Shown: one piece after another, positions 14,548-22,262 of the stretch | Layout: the number at the start of each line of letters is the position of its first letter | Position numbering within the stretch: position 1 is the first letter of the stretch | DNA from: a virus | Virus record (IMG/VR): IMGVR_UViG_3300018049_000156 | Span: 1 to 23,364 of that record | DNA: 23,364 nucleotides | Strand: one strand, 5' to 3' | Program-made: the position numbers and the translations under genes | The notes under the pieces: model-generated | What the model saw: only the letters and a program-made list of their open reading frames with translations | Database searches by the model: none | What the model was told of the DNA's origin: nothing

Positions 14548-16319
14548 TCTACAACGTCCAAGTCTGTTGAATAAGAAGTAAATCCTGATTCTTTTATCAC
14601 TTTGAGAACATGATTTACTCTTCCCACTAATTCATCTTTGTGTGAGATAAGAAAAACATTTTTTCTTCCTTCTCTACCCATGTGTTTGATTACACCTAGT
14701 GCATTTTCAACACCAGCTGAGTCCATACCGCTGTCTATCAGCTCATCGATAAACAATAAGTTGATATTTTGATATAGATTTTCCCATACGTCTCTAAATG
14801 CAAAACTTAATCCAAGTATAAGTCTATTACGTTCGCCTCGACTCAAATTATCAAAGTCTAAATCCTGTCCTAGTTGCGTAATTTCTACATTTAGATCATT
14901 TTGAAAAGCAACTTGATGCGGAAGTCCAAGTTTATTAAGATAAGATGTTAGTCTATTGTTTAAATATGCTAAATTTTGATCAATAATCTTCTTTCTTATG
15001 AAACTATCTTTGTTTGTAAGTAGTTTTAATAGAAATTCTTGGTGTTCTTGATAGTTTGTAAGTTCGTTTACAGTATTCCAATTAATTTCTTGAAGTGCCG
15101 TATTAGTTAATTCATCAATCTGAGCCTTATAAGGGTCAGTTTCGGCCTGTTTTGCTTCAAGACTTTGCAAAAGACTATCAATGTTTTGTCTATGTTCGTA
15201 TGCTTCCTTCATAGATTCATAAAAAACTTTAGGCTTACTTGCTAATTCACCAATATCAGCGATATTTTTTTGTGTTTTATCAAGCGTTTCGATAATTTCT
15301 TGCAAATATTTTGCAGATTCGTTTAGCTCTTCGGTCTTTTTTGCAAGAATTTCTTGTTTTTTGTCGTCATGTAGTGGTTGATCGCAAGCATAACATACTG
15401 CGTCTTCGAGATCTTGAATATCTTTTTCTATTTTGTCTACGGTTTTTTGTGCTCTTTGGTGAGCAGACTCTAAAGCTACACGTTCTTTTTGTAAATTTTC
15501 AAGTTCAGTATTGGTTGTTTGCCAATTTTGTAGCTTTTCATGACTCTCAATTTCAGTATTAATGTCTAGTTTGCCTAATTCATCGATAGCAGCTTGTAAT
15601 TTTTCAATATCTTGCTTTCTTTTTGCTTGCCAAGCACGTTGAGTACCACCTAAACTAGCAATTGTTTCTTCAATTTTCTCATTTGCTGACTGAATTGCAT
15701 GGATTTTGTTAGTTTCTGAGTCAATATTAGTTTTTGTTTCTCTAATTTTTTCTTTTAGAACTTCAGCTTTTTCAGAAAGTATGGTAATACCGAGCAATTG
15801 TTCAATAATTGCACGCTGATCGTTAGTACGCATTGCTAAAAATGGCTCGGAATAGGTATTAAGCGCCACAATATGCTTAAACATATCGTGACTCATACCT
15901 AAAAGCTCATTAATCGACTCTTGAGTCTTGCGAGAGTCGCCTTGTGACTCGTCTGTAAGCTCTTGTTCTTCGTTGTTAACATAAAATTTAGTAAATGTTG
16001 GCGATCTACCACGCTCGATACGGTATTGAACATTATTTTTTTCAAAATTCAACGTTACTAACATGTGTTTTGAGTTAGTTTTGTTAATAAGGTTGTTTCT
16101 TTTGATATTAGTTAGTGCTTGGCCGTAGAGAGCGTAAGACAATGCATTAATTATTGTAGTTTTGCCCGTCCCGTTTCGTGATCCAGAATCATCACCTCCT
16201 TGGTCTAAGTTTTCACCAAGCACTAGAGTGAGCTGTTCTTGATCAAACCGCACTGCTTGGGTTTGATTTCCGACGCTCATAAAGTTTTTAACAGTTAAAT
16301 CTTTTAAAATAATTGACAT
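14544..16319 (-). CDS. 46: Recombination nuclease ATPase subunit (T4 gp46-like, Rad50/SbcC family)
   Basis: With gp47 it forms the nuclease complex that resects DNA ends for recombination-dependent replication and helps degrade host DNA. The 591 aa show Walker A (GSRNGTGKTT, 46-55), a long coiled coil broken at a zinc hook CYAC (Cys309, Cys312), a second coil, the ABC signature LSRGE (492-496), Walker B LLFIDE (521-526) and a switch histidine in LISHKDE (His560). All catalytic elements are present, and the length matches T4 gp46 (560 aa). It starts 3 bp after the SDR-like gene with no good ribosome site, so coupling to the upstream gene is likely. Confidence 0.95.
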   Translation of the reverse strand: MSIILKDLTVKNFMSVGNQTQAVRFDQEQLTLVLGENLDQGGDDSGSRNGTGKTTIINALSYALYGQALTNIKRNNLINKTNSKHMLVTLNFEKNNVQYRIERGRSPTFTKFYVNNEEQELTDESQGDSRKTQESINELLGMSHDMFKHIVALNTYSEPFLAMRTNDQRAIIEQLLGITILSEKAEVLKEKIRETKTNIDSETNKIHAIQSANEKIEETIASLGGTQRAWQAKRKQDIEKLQAAIDELGKLDINTEIESHEKLQNWQTTNTELENLQKERVALESAHQRAQKTVDKIEKDIQDLEDAVCYACDQPLHDDKKQEILAKKTEELNESAKYLQEIIETLDKTQKNIADIGELASKPKVFYESMKEAYEHRQNIDSLLQSLEAKQAETDPYKAQIDELTNTALQEINWNTVNELTNYQEHQEFLLKLLTNKDSFIRKKIIDQNLAYLNNRLTSYLNKLGLPHQVAFQNDLNVEITQLGQDLDFDNLSRGERNRLILGLSFAFRDVWENLYQNINLLFIDELIDSGMDSAGVENALGVIKHMGREGRKNVFLISHKDELVGRVNHVLKVIKESGFTSYSTDLDVVE

Positions 16320-16322
16320 ATA

Positions 16323-16862
16323 CTAAAATTGTTTCGGATCAATACTAATTTCATTAATACAAATGTCTTTAGGTTGATCGATTATCCACTTAATATAGCT
16401 TACAGCGTTATCAATGTCAAGACATTTTCGATCAGGATGTTTATTTTGATTGTTAGATAACGTGCCAAAGCTTATATATGTTAATTTTGGTTTTTTATCC
16501 CATACTCCGCCGAGGGAAATAGAGTTAGAATAGTCTCTTAATGCTTTCTTTTCTGCATTGTATCTCCAAACTTTACCACTTTTAGTTCTATCGGTAGTAC
16601 TGCCTATGGTAATAATATGAGGATTATGATCATTTTTTACGCAAGATTTATAAACTTCGTCTAATAAGTTTGTTTGATGAAATTTCCACAAAGCTGAACA
16701 TATAATTATCACGCTATGATTGAGGGATTCTATGGCAAATCTATATTGTCCGTCATACGAGCACAAGTCGTAACCGGTAGTTCTGCTACAAAAAACAGCA
16801 TCGGGGTACAATGTGTGCAGAGATTTAGCTACGCCAAACTCTTTATTTCCTGATATTAACAT
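16323..16862 (-). CDS. Divergent short-chain dehydrogenase (SDR)-like protein
   Basis: The 179 aa look like a shortened, diverged SDR fold. The N-terminal SGNKEFGVA (4-12) replaces the TGxxxGxG nucleotide loop. An IITIGS strand supplies Ser88, a YNAEK sequence (Tyr101, Lys105) matches the catalytic YxxxK, and the C-terminal NEISIDP resembles the SDR NEI-P end. SDR enzymes are about 250 aa, so it is short and its cofactor loop is weak; a redox role is uncertain. It lies between gp47 and gp46, overlapping the gp47 stop by one base (TAATG), so it is made together with the nuclease subunits. Confidence 0.6.
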   Translation of the reverse strand: MLISGNKEFGVAKSLHTLYPDAVFCSRTTGYDLCSYDGQYRFAIESLNHSVIIICSALWKFHQTNLLDEVYKSCVKNDHNPHIITIGSTTDRTKSGKVWRYNAEKKALRDYSNSISLGGVWDKKPKLTYISFGTLSNNQNKHPDRKCLDIDNAVSYIKWIIDQPKDICINEISIDPKQF

Positions 16863-17872
16863 TATAAATCCTTGTAAATGTCTAAAAGCATTTTTTGATT
16901 AAATGCTTCAGAATCGATTGCAGTAATTTCTTTAGTAACAATTTCATCAACACTTTCAAACTTACTAATATCAAGTTCGGTAGATATTTCGTCTAATTGT
17001 TTTTGTGGTATGAGAGTAATTTCTCTACAATTGTGCTGTTTTATATAAGTGTCCTTAATAAAACTTGCTTCTTCGTAAGAAATTGGAATATCAATAGATA
17101 CTCTAAGATACATTTTGTCTTGAATTATGTTGTTTTCGGGATCAAGTAACTGAGAAAGAGTAACAGTTCTGTATTTCGGACAGTTCGGCCAATCAATATA
17201 AATCGGTTCGCCGTTGTTTTCTCTATCTAAAACAACCATTCCTCGTTCATCGTCCCAAGCATCTGAGTAATTATGAGGGAAAGCATTGCCGATATAATGT
17301 ATATTACCTTTAACTTGTCTTTTATGAAAGTGTCCACTGAAAACATATTTTTGATTTATAAAATGAGAAGCTCGTAAATCACCGTGTTCTGGCATTTGAA
17401 CATGAGCATTCATTAAAAATGTAGGCAGTTCAAAATGACCAAACATATATTTTGATTTTGACTTTTCAATTTTCTTCCATTCAGGTCCAACTAACCACGG
17501 AACAAATGCTACATCTTCTATTTCGGTAAATTCATCTATTACTGTAATGCCTGGAATGTGTTTTGCAAAGGTTGTAGAAGTAACATCTCTACGATCTTTA
17601 TAATATAAGTCGTGATTACCTACAAACATTATTACATTGTCAAACGAATTGCCTAATTTTTCTAAACATCTTACCGTTGTGTCTAGTGTAGACAAGTTTA
17701 CACTACTTCGATTATGATGCCAGTCGCCACAAAAGATAGCAGTTTCGCAATTGTTATCTTTTGCTGTATCAATAAACCAATCAACAAATTCTTCACAATC
17801 TTGATTATGTATTTTACTATTGCTTTTTAAACCGAGATGTATATCAGTAAAGATAGCTGCTTTTTTAAACAA
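16862..17872 (-). CDS. 47: Recombination nuclease subunit (T4 gp47-like, Mre11/SbcD family)
   Basis: This is the metallophosphoesterase nuclease partner of gp46. The 336 aa (T4 gp47 is 339) contain the complete motif series: D10-x-H12 in FTDIHLG, GDWHH (Asp50, His52), VGNHD (Asn86, His87), FGHFE (His146) and SGHFHKRQ (His181, His183). These bind the two metal ions, so it should be active. The start is TTG at 17872, chosen because GAGGT lies 6 bp upstream and no ATG is available in frame. It is the first gene of an operon with a sigma70-type promoter overlapping the end of gp55. Confidence 0.94.
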   Translation of the reverse strand: MFKKAAIFTDIHLGLKSNSKIHNQDCEEFVDWFIDTAKDNNCETAIFCGDWHHNRSSVNLSTLDTTVRCLEKLGNSFDNVIMFVGNHDLYYKDRRDVTSTTFAKHIPGITVIDEFTEIEDVAFVPWLVGPEWKKIEKSKSKYMFGHFELPTFLMNAHVQMPEHGDLRASHFINQKYVFSGHFHKRQVKGNIHYIGNAFPHNYSDAWDDERGMVVLDRENNGEPIYIDWPNCPKYRTVTLSQLLDPENNIIQDKMYLRVSIDIPISYEEASFIKDTYIKQHNCREITLIPQKQLDEISTELDISKFESVDEIVTKEITAIDSEAFNQKMLLDIYKDL

Positions 17873-17897
17873 AATTACCTCATATAAATTATAGTTT

Positions 17898-17926
17898 AGT
17901 ATAAAATAACTTTAAAAAAAGGTCAA
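17898..17926 (-). promoter_or_regulatory. Sigma70-type promoter of the gp47-gp46 operon
   Basis: -35 TTGACC (17921-17926), 17-bp spacer, -10 TATACT (17898-17903), each 5 of 6 to consensus. The -35 box overlaps the TGA stop of gp55. It is 25 bp from the gp47 TTG start. Confidence 0.7.
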
Positions 17927-18768
17927 CTTTTTTGTGATGAATTATTTGCATCCCATTCACGTTGGCTTTGCCTAGTATAGCTCGGAGTCATGTCGTTCAT
18001 TTCTAAAATATCATCTCTTATATTTTGATTACGTTTTTCTAAGTTTATGACACGAACAAAAGAGTTTGTTACAGCAGCAGTATAGTAAGCAAAAGGATTT
18101 TGACTTTTTGATTCGTCAAATTGTAACCCTATTTGAGTTAATTGTAAGATCGCTTGTCCACGCATTTCGTCATTATATGTATAGCCTCTTACATTTCCTC
18201 TAGTTGCATATCTTTCACATAGTTTCATCCACATGTGAGCAAGCTTATTGGTAACTTTTCCGCTTTGTTTGTTAAAATACCCGTTTTCCATACCGCCTTC
18301 CCAATGACTTTTGCCTACACACACTAAATCATCGTTTTCGTTAAACTTGTAATGTTGATATGGCGGAAAATTTAATTTTGTTTTTGTGTCAGCAACTGTT
18401 TTTGGCGTTTTTTTACGACCTGGTTCGTCAGGTATATGATTATAAGTCATTATTCTAAAAACTAAGTCTTTTTTATCTATTTTTTTCCAGTTGACTTCGA
18501 AATCAGCTAACTTAACTTTTTGTCCTTGGGCCTTAGCAGCGTCAAAGTTTTGATTTTGAATTCTTTTTGCTTTATTTCTTTTTGCTTCGGCTATAGTTCT
18601 AATGTTTATTTTTTGCAGTCCTTCGTCTAGGGTACCGTGCGGACCTTGTAAAGGGATGATCAAATCATATTGATGAAAATCATCTTCAGTGTAACTGCAA
18701 AAACTACTTTTTGATTTGTGTATTTCGGATAAAATATCCTTGTTGTTTAAATAATTGTGTTTTCTCAT
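17923..18768 (-). CDS. 55: Late-transcription sigma factor (T4 gp55-like)
   Basis: gp55 replaces host sigma factor on RNA polymerase and recognises the late promoter octamer. The 281 aa are longer than T4 gp55 (185 aa), with an N-terminal extension rich in basic and polar residues. The recognisable part is the C-terminal half: ERYATRGNVRGYTYNDEM (185-202) and NPFAYYTAAVTNSFVRVIN (224-242), followed by an EKRNQNIRDDIL helix. It resembles sigma region 2, which melts and binds the -10 element. A perfect sigma70 promoter lies just upstream, so it can be transcribed by unmodified host polymerase. It is followed directly by the gp47 promoter. Confidence 0.92.
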   Translation of the reverse strand: MRKHNYLNNKDILSEIHKSKSSFCSYTEDDFHQYDLIIPLQGPHGTLDEGLQKINIRTIAEAKRNKAKRIQNQNFDAAKAQGQKVKLADFEVNWKKIDKKDLVFRIMTYNHIPDEPGRKKTPKTVADTKTKLNFPPYQHYKFNENDDLVCVGKSHWEGGMENGYFNKQSGKVTNKLAHMWMKLCERYATRGNVRGYTYNDEMRGQAILQLTQIGLQFDESKSQNPFAYYTAAVTNSFVRVINLEKRNQNIRDDILEMNDMTPSYTRQSQREWDANNSSQKS

Positions 18769-18797
18769 TTAAAAAGTTTATTCCTAATAATGTATTT

Positions 18798-18826
18798 ATT
18801 ATAAAATATACGTATGTTTTTGTCAA
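18798..18826 (-). promoter_or_regulatory. Perfect-consensus sigma70 promoter of gp55
   Basis: -35 TTGACA (18821-18826), 17-bp spacer, -10 TATAAT (18798-18803); all 12 consensus bases match. It is 29 bp upstream of the gp55 ATG. Confidence 0.88.
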
Positions 18827-18833
18827 CTAAATA
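18826..18833 (+). promoter_or_regulatory. Late-type promoter of the baseplate operon
   Basis: ACTAAATA lies 22 bp before the ATG at 18856. The decamer CAACTAAATA is identical to that before the 719-aa gene. It overlaps the -35 box of the divergent gp55 promoter by one base, so the two polymerases could interfere. Confidence 0.5.
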
Positions 18834-18855
18834 CTACTACAAGTAAGGAAAACAA

Positions 18856-19677
18856 ATGGCAGTTGAGTTTGTAGAAAATCCATCAGCAGAAGCACAAAGT
18901 AGAGTAGGTAGAAATCCTACTGAATCGCCTAATACATATACAGGAAGTTCTGTGTCGTATGGCGATAATACAAATAATATAGATGAATTATCAGATACAG
19001 AAAATTATGATTCAAAAACATTCGTAAGTAACATTCGTCGAAGAAATATACCTCCTGGTGCTAACCCAACACCGTTGCCTTACAACATTGCTTCATGGAA
19101 GGCATCAGGTGCTCCGGACTGGCGAGTGAAATTAAGTATTCCTTCTGGCGTAAGTTTTGGACCTTTGCACGGTTCATTATCTAAGACTGGAGGTTGTATG
19201 TGGCCTTATACGCCAACTATAAACTTTGGTACAGGTGCTGTGTATTCAGAAATGACACCAACACATGCTCTTTATCCGTATGTTGTGTATCAGAACAGCA
19301 TGGTGCAAGATATTAACATAGCAGGAACATTTACCTGTCAGAATGCCGAAGAAGCGACATATATAATTGCTGCACAGCATTATTTAAAAACTGTAACTAA
19401 AAGTGCTTATGCTAATAGTGCTTTCCAAGGATCACCGCCGCCTGTTGTGTTTTTAAATGGGTACGGACAGTTTATGTTTCAAAATGTGCCAGTAGTAATT
19501 ACATCGTGGAGTATAAATTTACCTCAAGACGTTGATTATATACAATCTACGGTTGGAACTTATGCACCAACTAAATGCGAAATACAAGCTAATTGTAAAG
19601 TTGCATACAGCAGAAGCAAAACACAATCATTTAGCTTACAAAGCTTTGCAGCTAGCGGCGGAGGAGGTTTTCTATGA
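18856..19677 (+). CDS. Baseplate tube/cap-like protein (gp48/gp54-like)
   Basis: The 273 aa have a polar disordered N-terminus (1-60), then a beta-rich domain with WRVKLSIP, a WPYTPTINFG strand, and a DINIAGTFTCQNAEEATYI-A-HYLKTVTKSAY strand-helix unit (near 152-178). That unit is the pattern of tail-tube-fold proteins and of the T4 gp48/gp54 tube-cap family. The C-terminus ends in a Gly/Ser stretch. It is first in an operon with gp53, a hub-like protein and gp5, which supports a baseplate role. TAAGGAAAA is the ribosome site. I cannot distinguish gp48 from gp54 by eye, and T4 proteins of both types are longer (320-364 aa). Confidence 0.65.
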   Translation: MAVEFVENPSAEAQSRVGRNPTESPNTYTGSSVSYGDNTNNIDELSDTENYDSKTFVSNIRRRNIPPGANPTPLPYNIASWKASGAPDWRVKLSIPSGVSFGPLHGSLSKTGGCMWPYTPTINFGTGAVYSEMTPTHALYPYVVYQNSMVQDINIAGTFTCQNAEEATYIIAAQHYLKTVTKSAYANSAFQGSPPPVVFLNGYGQFMFQNVPVVITSWSINLPQDVDYIQSTVGTYAPTKCEIQANCKVAYSRSKTQSFSLQSFAASGGGGFL

Positions 19678-19994
19678 CCACTCTATATGATAAGGTAAAG
19701 TATACAACTACTAGTCCTTATTTTAAAACGGAAGTTAAAAATAACGAATATCTAAGTTACTTAACAATACGACCGGTGCCTGCAAGGGCAAACGATGTTT
19801 TATACACAATAGAAGTTCAGTATACACATAGACCAGATTTGTTAGCTTATGATTTATATGGTACTCCGGATTTATGGTGGGTTTTTGCACAAAGAAATTT
19901 AAATGTAATAAGAGATCCTATATATGATATAGAAGCAGGAGTCCAAATATATTTGCCACAGAGTCAATTTATAAAAGATACTATCGGAGCATAA
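19674..19994 (+). CDS. 53: Baseplate wedge protein (T4 gp53-like)
   Basis: gp53 joins neighbouring wedges of the baseplate. The 106 aa carry the family core: YTHRPDLLAYDLYGTPDLWW (59-78 region), an AQRN segment, and IYDIEAGVQIYLP near the end, a LysM-like tail typical of this protein. T4 gp53 is 196 aa; the shorter form is common in marine relatives. Its ATG overlaps the preceding stop (ATGA). Confidence 0.88.
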   Translation: MTTLYDKVKYTTTSPYFKTEVKNNEYLSYLTIRPVPARANDVLYTIEVQYTHRPDLLAYDLYGTPDLWWVFAQRNLNVIRDPIYDIEAGVQIYLPQSQFIKDTIGA

Positions 19995-22262
19995 ATGTCT
20001 AAAATTAGAACAAATGCAAATATTACAGATGGCGCAACAAGTTTAGACAATGTATCACGTTCAACTTCGGGCGATTCGTGGAGATCATGGACTGCGTCTA
20101 GTCCTGATGAATTTTTCTATCTTCGTGAATCAGGAAATATAAGAACTAGCACTGGTGCATCTTCTAGCGGTGGCGGCGGTGGCGGAGGAGGCGGAGGAGG
20201 AGGTCCTTCGATTAACCCATTGCATAAGTTTGCAACTTATAGTTGGATGTGGTCATTAAATGTTTTAAGTGTTGAGCAAACAAATAATCCTGAATCTATT
20301 TTTAAAGGAAAAATGTTTAGAGCCGGTATAACTGTAGCTGAAGACATGGGTGGTTCTGATTATCATTTTGATAATGTGAAAATAAAAAGTATTATATCAG
20401 CAACAAAAGGACAAAGAGGAACAAGTGCTTTAACATTTGCATTTGACATTGTAGAGCCGTATAGTTTAGGTAATTTTTTGAAAGACTTAGATACCGCAGC
20501 TCAAAGACAAGGTTTTAAAAACTATGTTGAAGCCGGAATGATGCTAGCAGTTAAATTTGACGGTTGGAAAGATGATGGTAGCTATGAACAAGTCGGACCT
20601 TACAATTTCATTATAAAATTAGTACAGGCAAAATTTACAGTAACAGAAGCTGGCACAGTTTACCAATGTTTAGCAGTTGCTTGGAATGATCAAGCGTTTA
20701 ACGACGAAGTAGCTACTGTAAAGGCGTCTGGAACTATTGCAGGCAGGACAGTACAAGAAATATTATCAACTGGAAATAATAGTTTACAAGCTATATTAAA
20801 TGAACAAGAGCTAAAACAGGTTGAAAAAGGTGTACAAAAAGAAGCAGATCAATATTTTATTGTGTTTCCTAAAACAGAAACGTCAGCTGAAGAAGCAGCA
20901 ATATTAGGGACTGCTAGTGCAGGACTTACTGATAACCCTATTGACATCATTCAGCAATGGGAATCCACCAGAGGCGGAGAGAGCACCGGCGACGAAGGAC
21001 AATACAATCTTCAAAATTTTGGAGGTGATGTTAAAACACTCCAATTAGGGGTTTCAAAATCGGCACACAGTCTAGGGCCTACTATAAGAGCTTTTTATGA
21101 CGGAAATGTTAACAACATAGGGTTAGCTGAATTAAAGAAAAATCCCGAAGACCCTGCAATAGTTATAAACACAAATTTTGATAACTCACAATCTACTGAT
21201 GATCCAATGGTTCATGATACAAAAAATTCTAGGGTACCTTTAGATGTTGCTGGCACGCAAATTAGCCATAGTCAAAAAATTGTTAATGTTATTGAACAAG
21301 TTATTTTAGCAAGTAAGTATGGAAGAGAAGAAGGAGCATGGAAACCGCCTGACGGAAATAACAAGATAGAATGGTTTAGAATAACTGCATTTGTTTTAAC
21401 TACTAACGGACCTAAGGAAGACGAGACAGGCAGAAAAGGAAAAATTTACATTTATCGGGTCATTCCGTATAAAGCCGCAGCTAATAGAATTGCATCTCCA
21501 GGTTCAAAAGGCAAAGGCGGCGGCTCACCAGCTAGGGTATATGATTATATCTATACAGGAAAAAATACAGATATCTTAAAACTAGATTTAGATTTTAATG
21601 CAACATTTTATGTACCCGTCGGGCATGATTTAGGTCAAAATGAACAATCTAGATTGTCTGGTTTTGCAGCGGGTCAAACTGATATGGATCCGATGACTTT
21701 GTTAAAATATAAGCAAGGAAGCGCAGGCGGCGACGAAGACTCATTAACCAGTTCTCAAAAACGATCAGATAGCCCAACAAGAAGTTCAGGCGGACAGCTT
21801 TTTCAACATCCAGAATCTGCTCTAAATAGATATTGGCATGAAACATTGATGAATTCAAAAGTTGACTTGTTGAAACTGAATGTAGTTGTACACGGCGATC
21901 CATACTTTTTAACAAGTACCGGAGCTGGAAATTTTATTGACAGCGGATCAGTAAATGAAACATCACTTGGTCAAATAGAATATATACGAAGTGAAGCAGA
22001 TATACGTATAAATTTTGAAACGCCTTATGATTTAGGAGTGCCTTGGATGACCACGTCTCAGTACAAATTTACTGGAATGTATCAAGTGTTAACTATAGAT
22101 TCTAGTTTTACTAAAGGTGAAGGTTTTAGACAGAATTTATTATGTTTACGACATAGGCAACAAGGTGACGGAACAAGTTCACCTTTGCTAGAAGAAGGTG
22201 ATATTTCTAATTCTACCACAATAGCTGATCAACCTGGCACTAATATTCACGGAGGGCCATAA
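19995..22262 (+). CDS. Large baseplate hub-like structural protein
   Basis: The 755 aa begin with a Ser/Thr-rich stretch and a run of 12 glycines (59-70). Beta-rich domains follow: FSL-type motifs near 76-240 (MWSLNVLSVEQ, GTSALTFAFDIVEPYSLG), a Glu/Ala helix region (about 255-310), and a C-terminal hub-like domain (about 610-735) with LKLNVVVHGDPYFL and GMYQVLTIDSSFTKGEGF, the pattern of hub proteins such as T4 gp27 and Mu gp44. The gene lies between gp53 and gp5; gp27 is the direct partner of gp5 in T4, so a gp27-type role is likely but its length is far beyond gp27 (391 aa), which suggests fused extra domains. Start directly abuts the gp53 stop. Confidence 0.6.
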   Translation: MSKIRTNANITDGATSLDNVSRSTSGDSWRSWTASSPDEFFYLRESGNIRTSTGASSSGGGGGGGGGGGGPSINPLHKFATYSWMWSLNVLSVEQTNNPESIFKGKMFRAGITVAEDMGGSDYHFDNVKIKSIISATKGQRGTSALTFAFDIVEPYSLGNFLKDLDTAAQRQGFKNYVEAGMMLAVKFDGWKDDGSYEQVGPYNFIIKLVQAKFTVTEAGTVYQCLAVAWNDQAFNDEVATVKASGTIAGRTVQEILSTGNNSLQAILNEQELKQVEKGVQKEADQYFIVFPKTETSAEEAAILGTASAGLTDNPIDIIQQWESTRGGESTGDEGQYNLQNFGGDVKTLQLGVSKSAHSLGPTIRAFYDGNVNNIGLAELKKNPEDPAIVINTNFDNSQSTDDPMVHDTKNSRVPLDVAGTQISHSQKIVNVIEQVILASKYGREEGAWKPPDGNNKIEWFRITAFVLTTNGPKEDETGRKGKIYIYRVIPYKAAANRIASPGSKGKGGGSPARVYDYIYTGKNTDILKLDLDFNATFYVPVGHDLGQNEQSRLSGFAAGQTDMDPMTLLKYKQGSAGGDEDSLTSSQKRSDSPTRSSGGQLFQHPESALNRYWHETLMNSKVDLLKLNVVVHGDPYFLTSTGAGNFIDSGSVNETSLGQIEYIRSEADIRINFETPYDLGVPWMTTSQYKFTGMYQVLTIDSSFTKGEGFRQNLLCLRHRQQGDGTSSPLLEEGDISNSTTIADQPGTNIHGGP

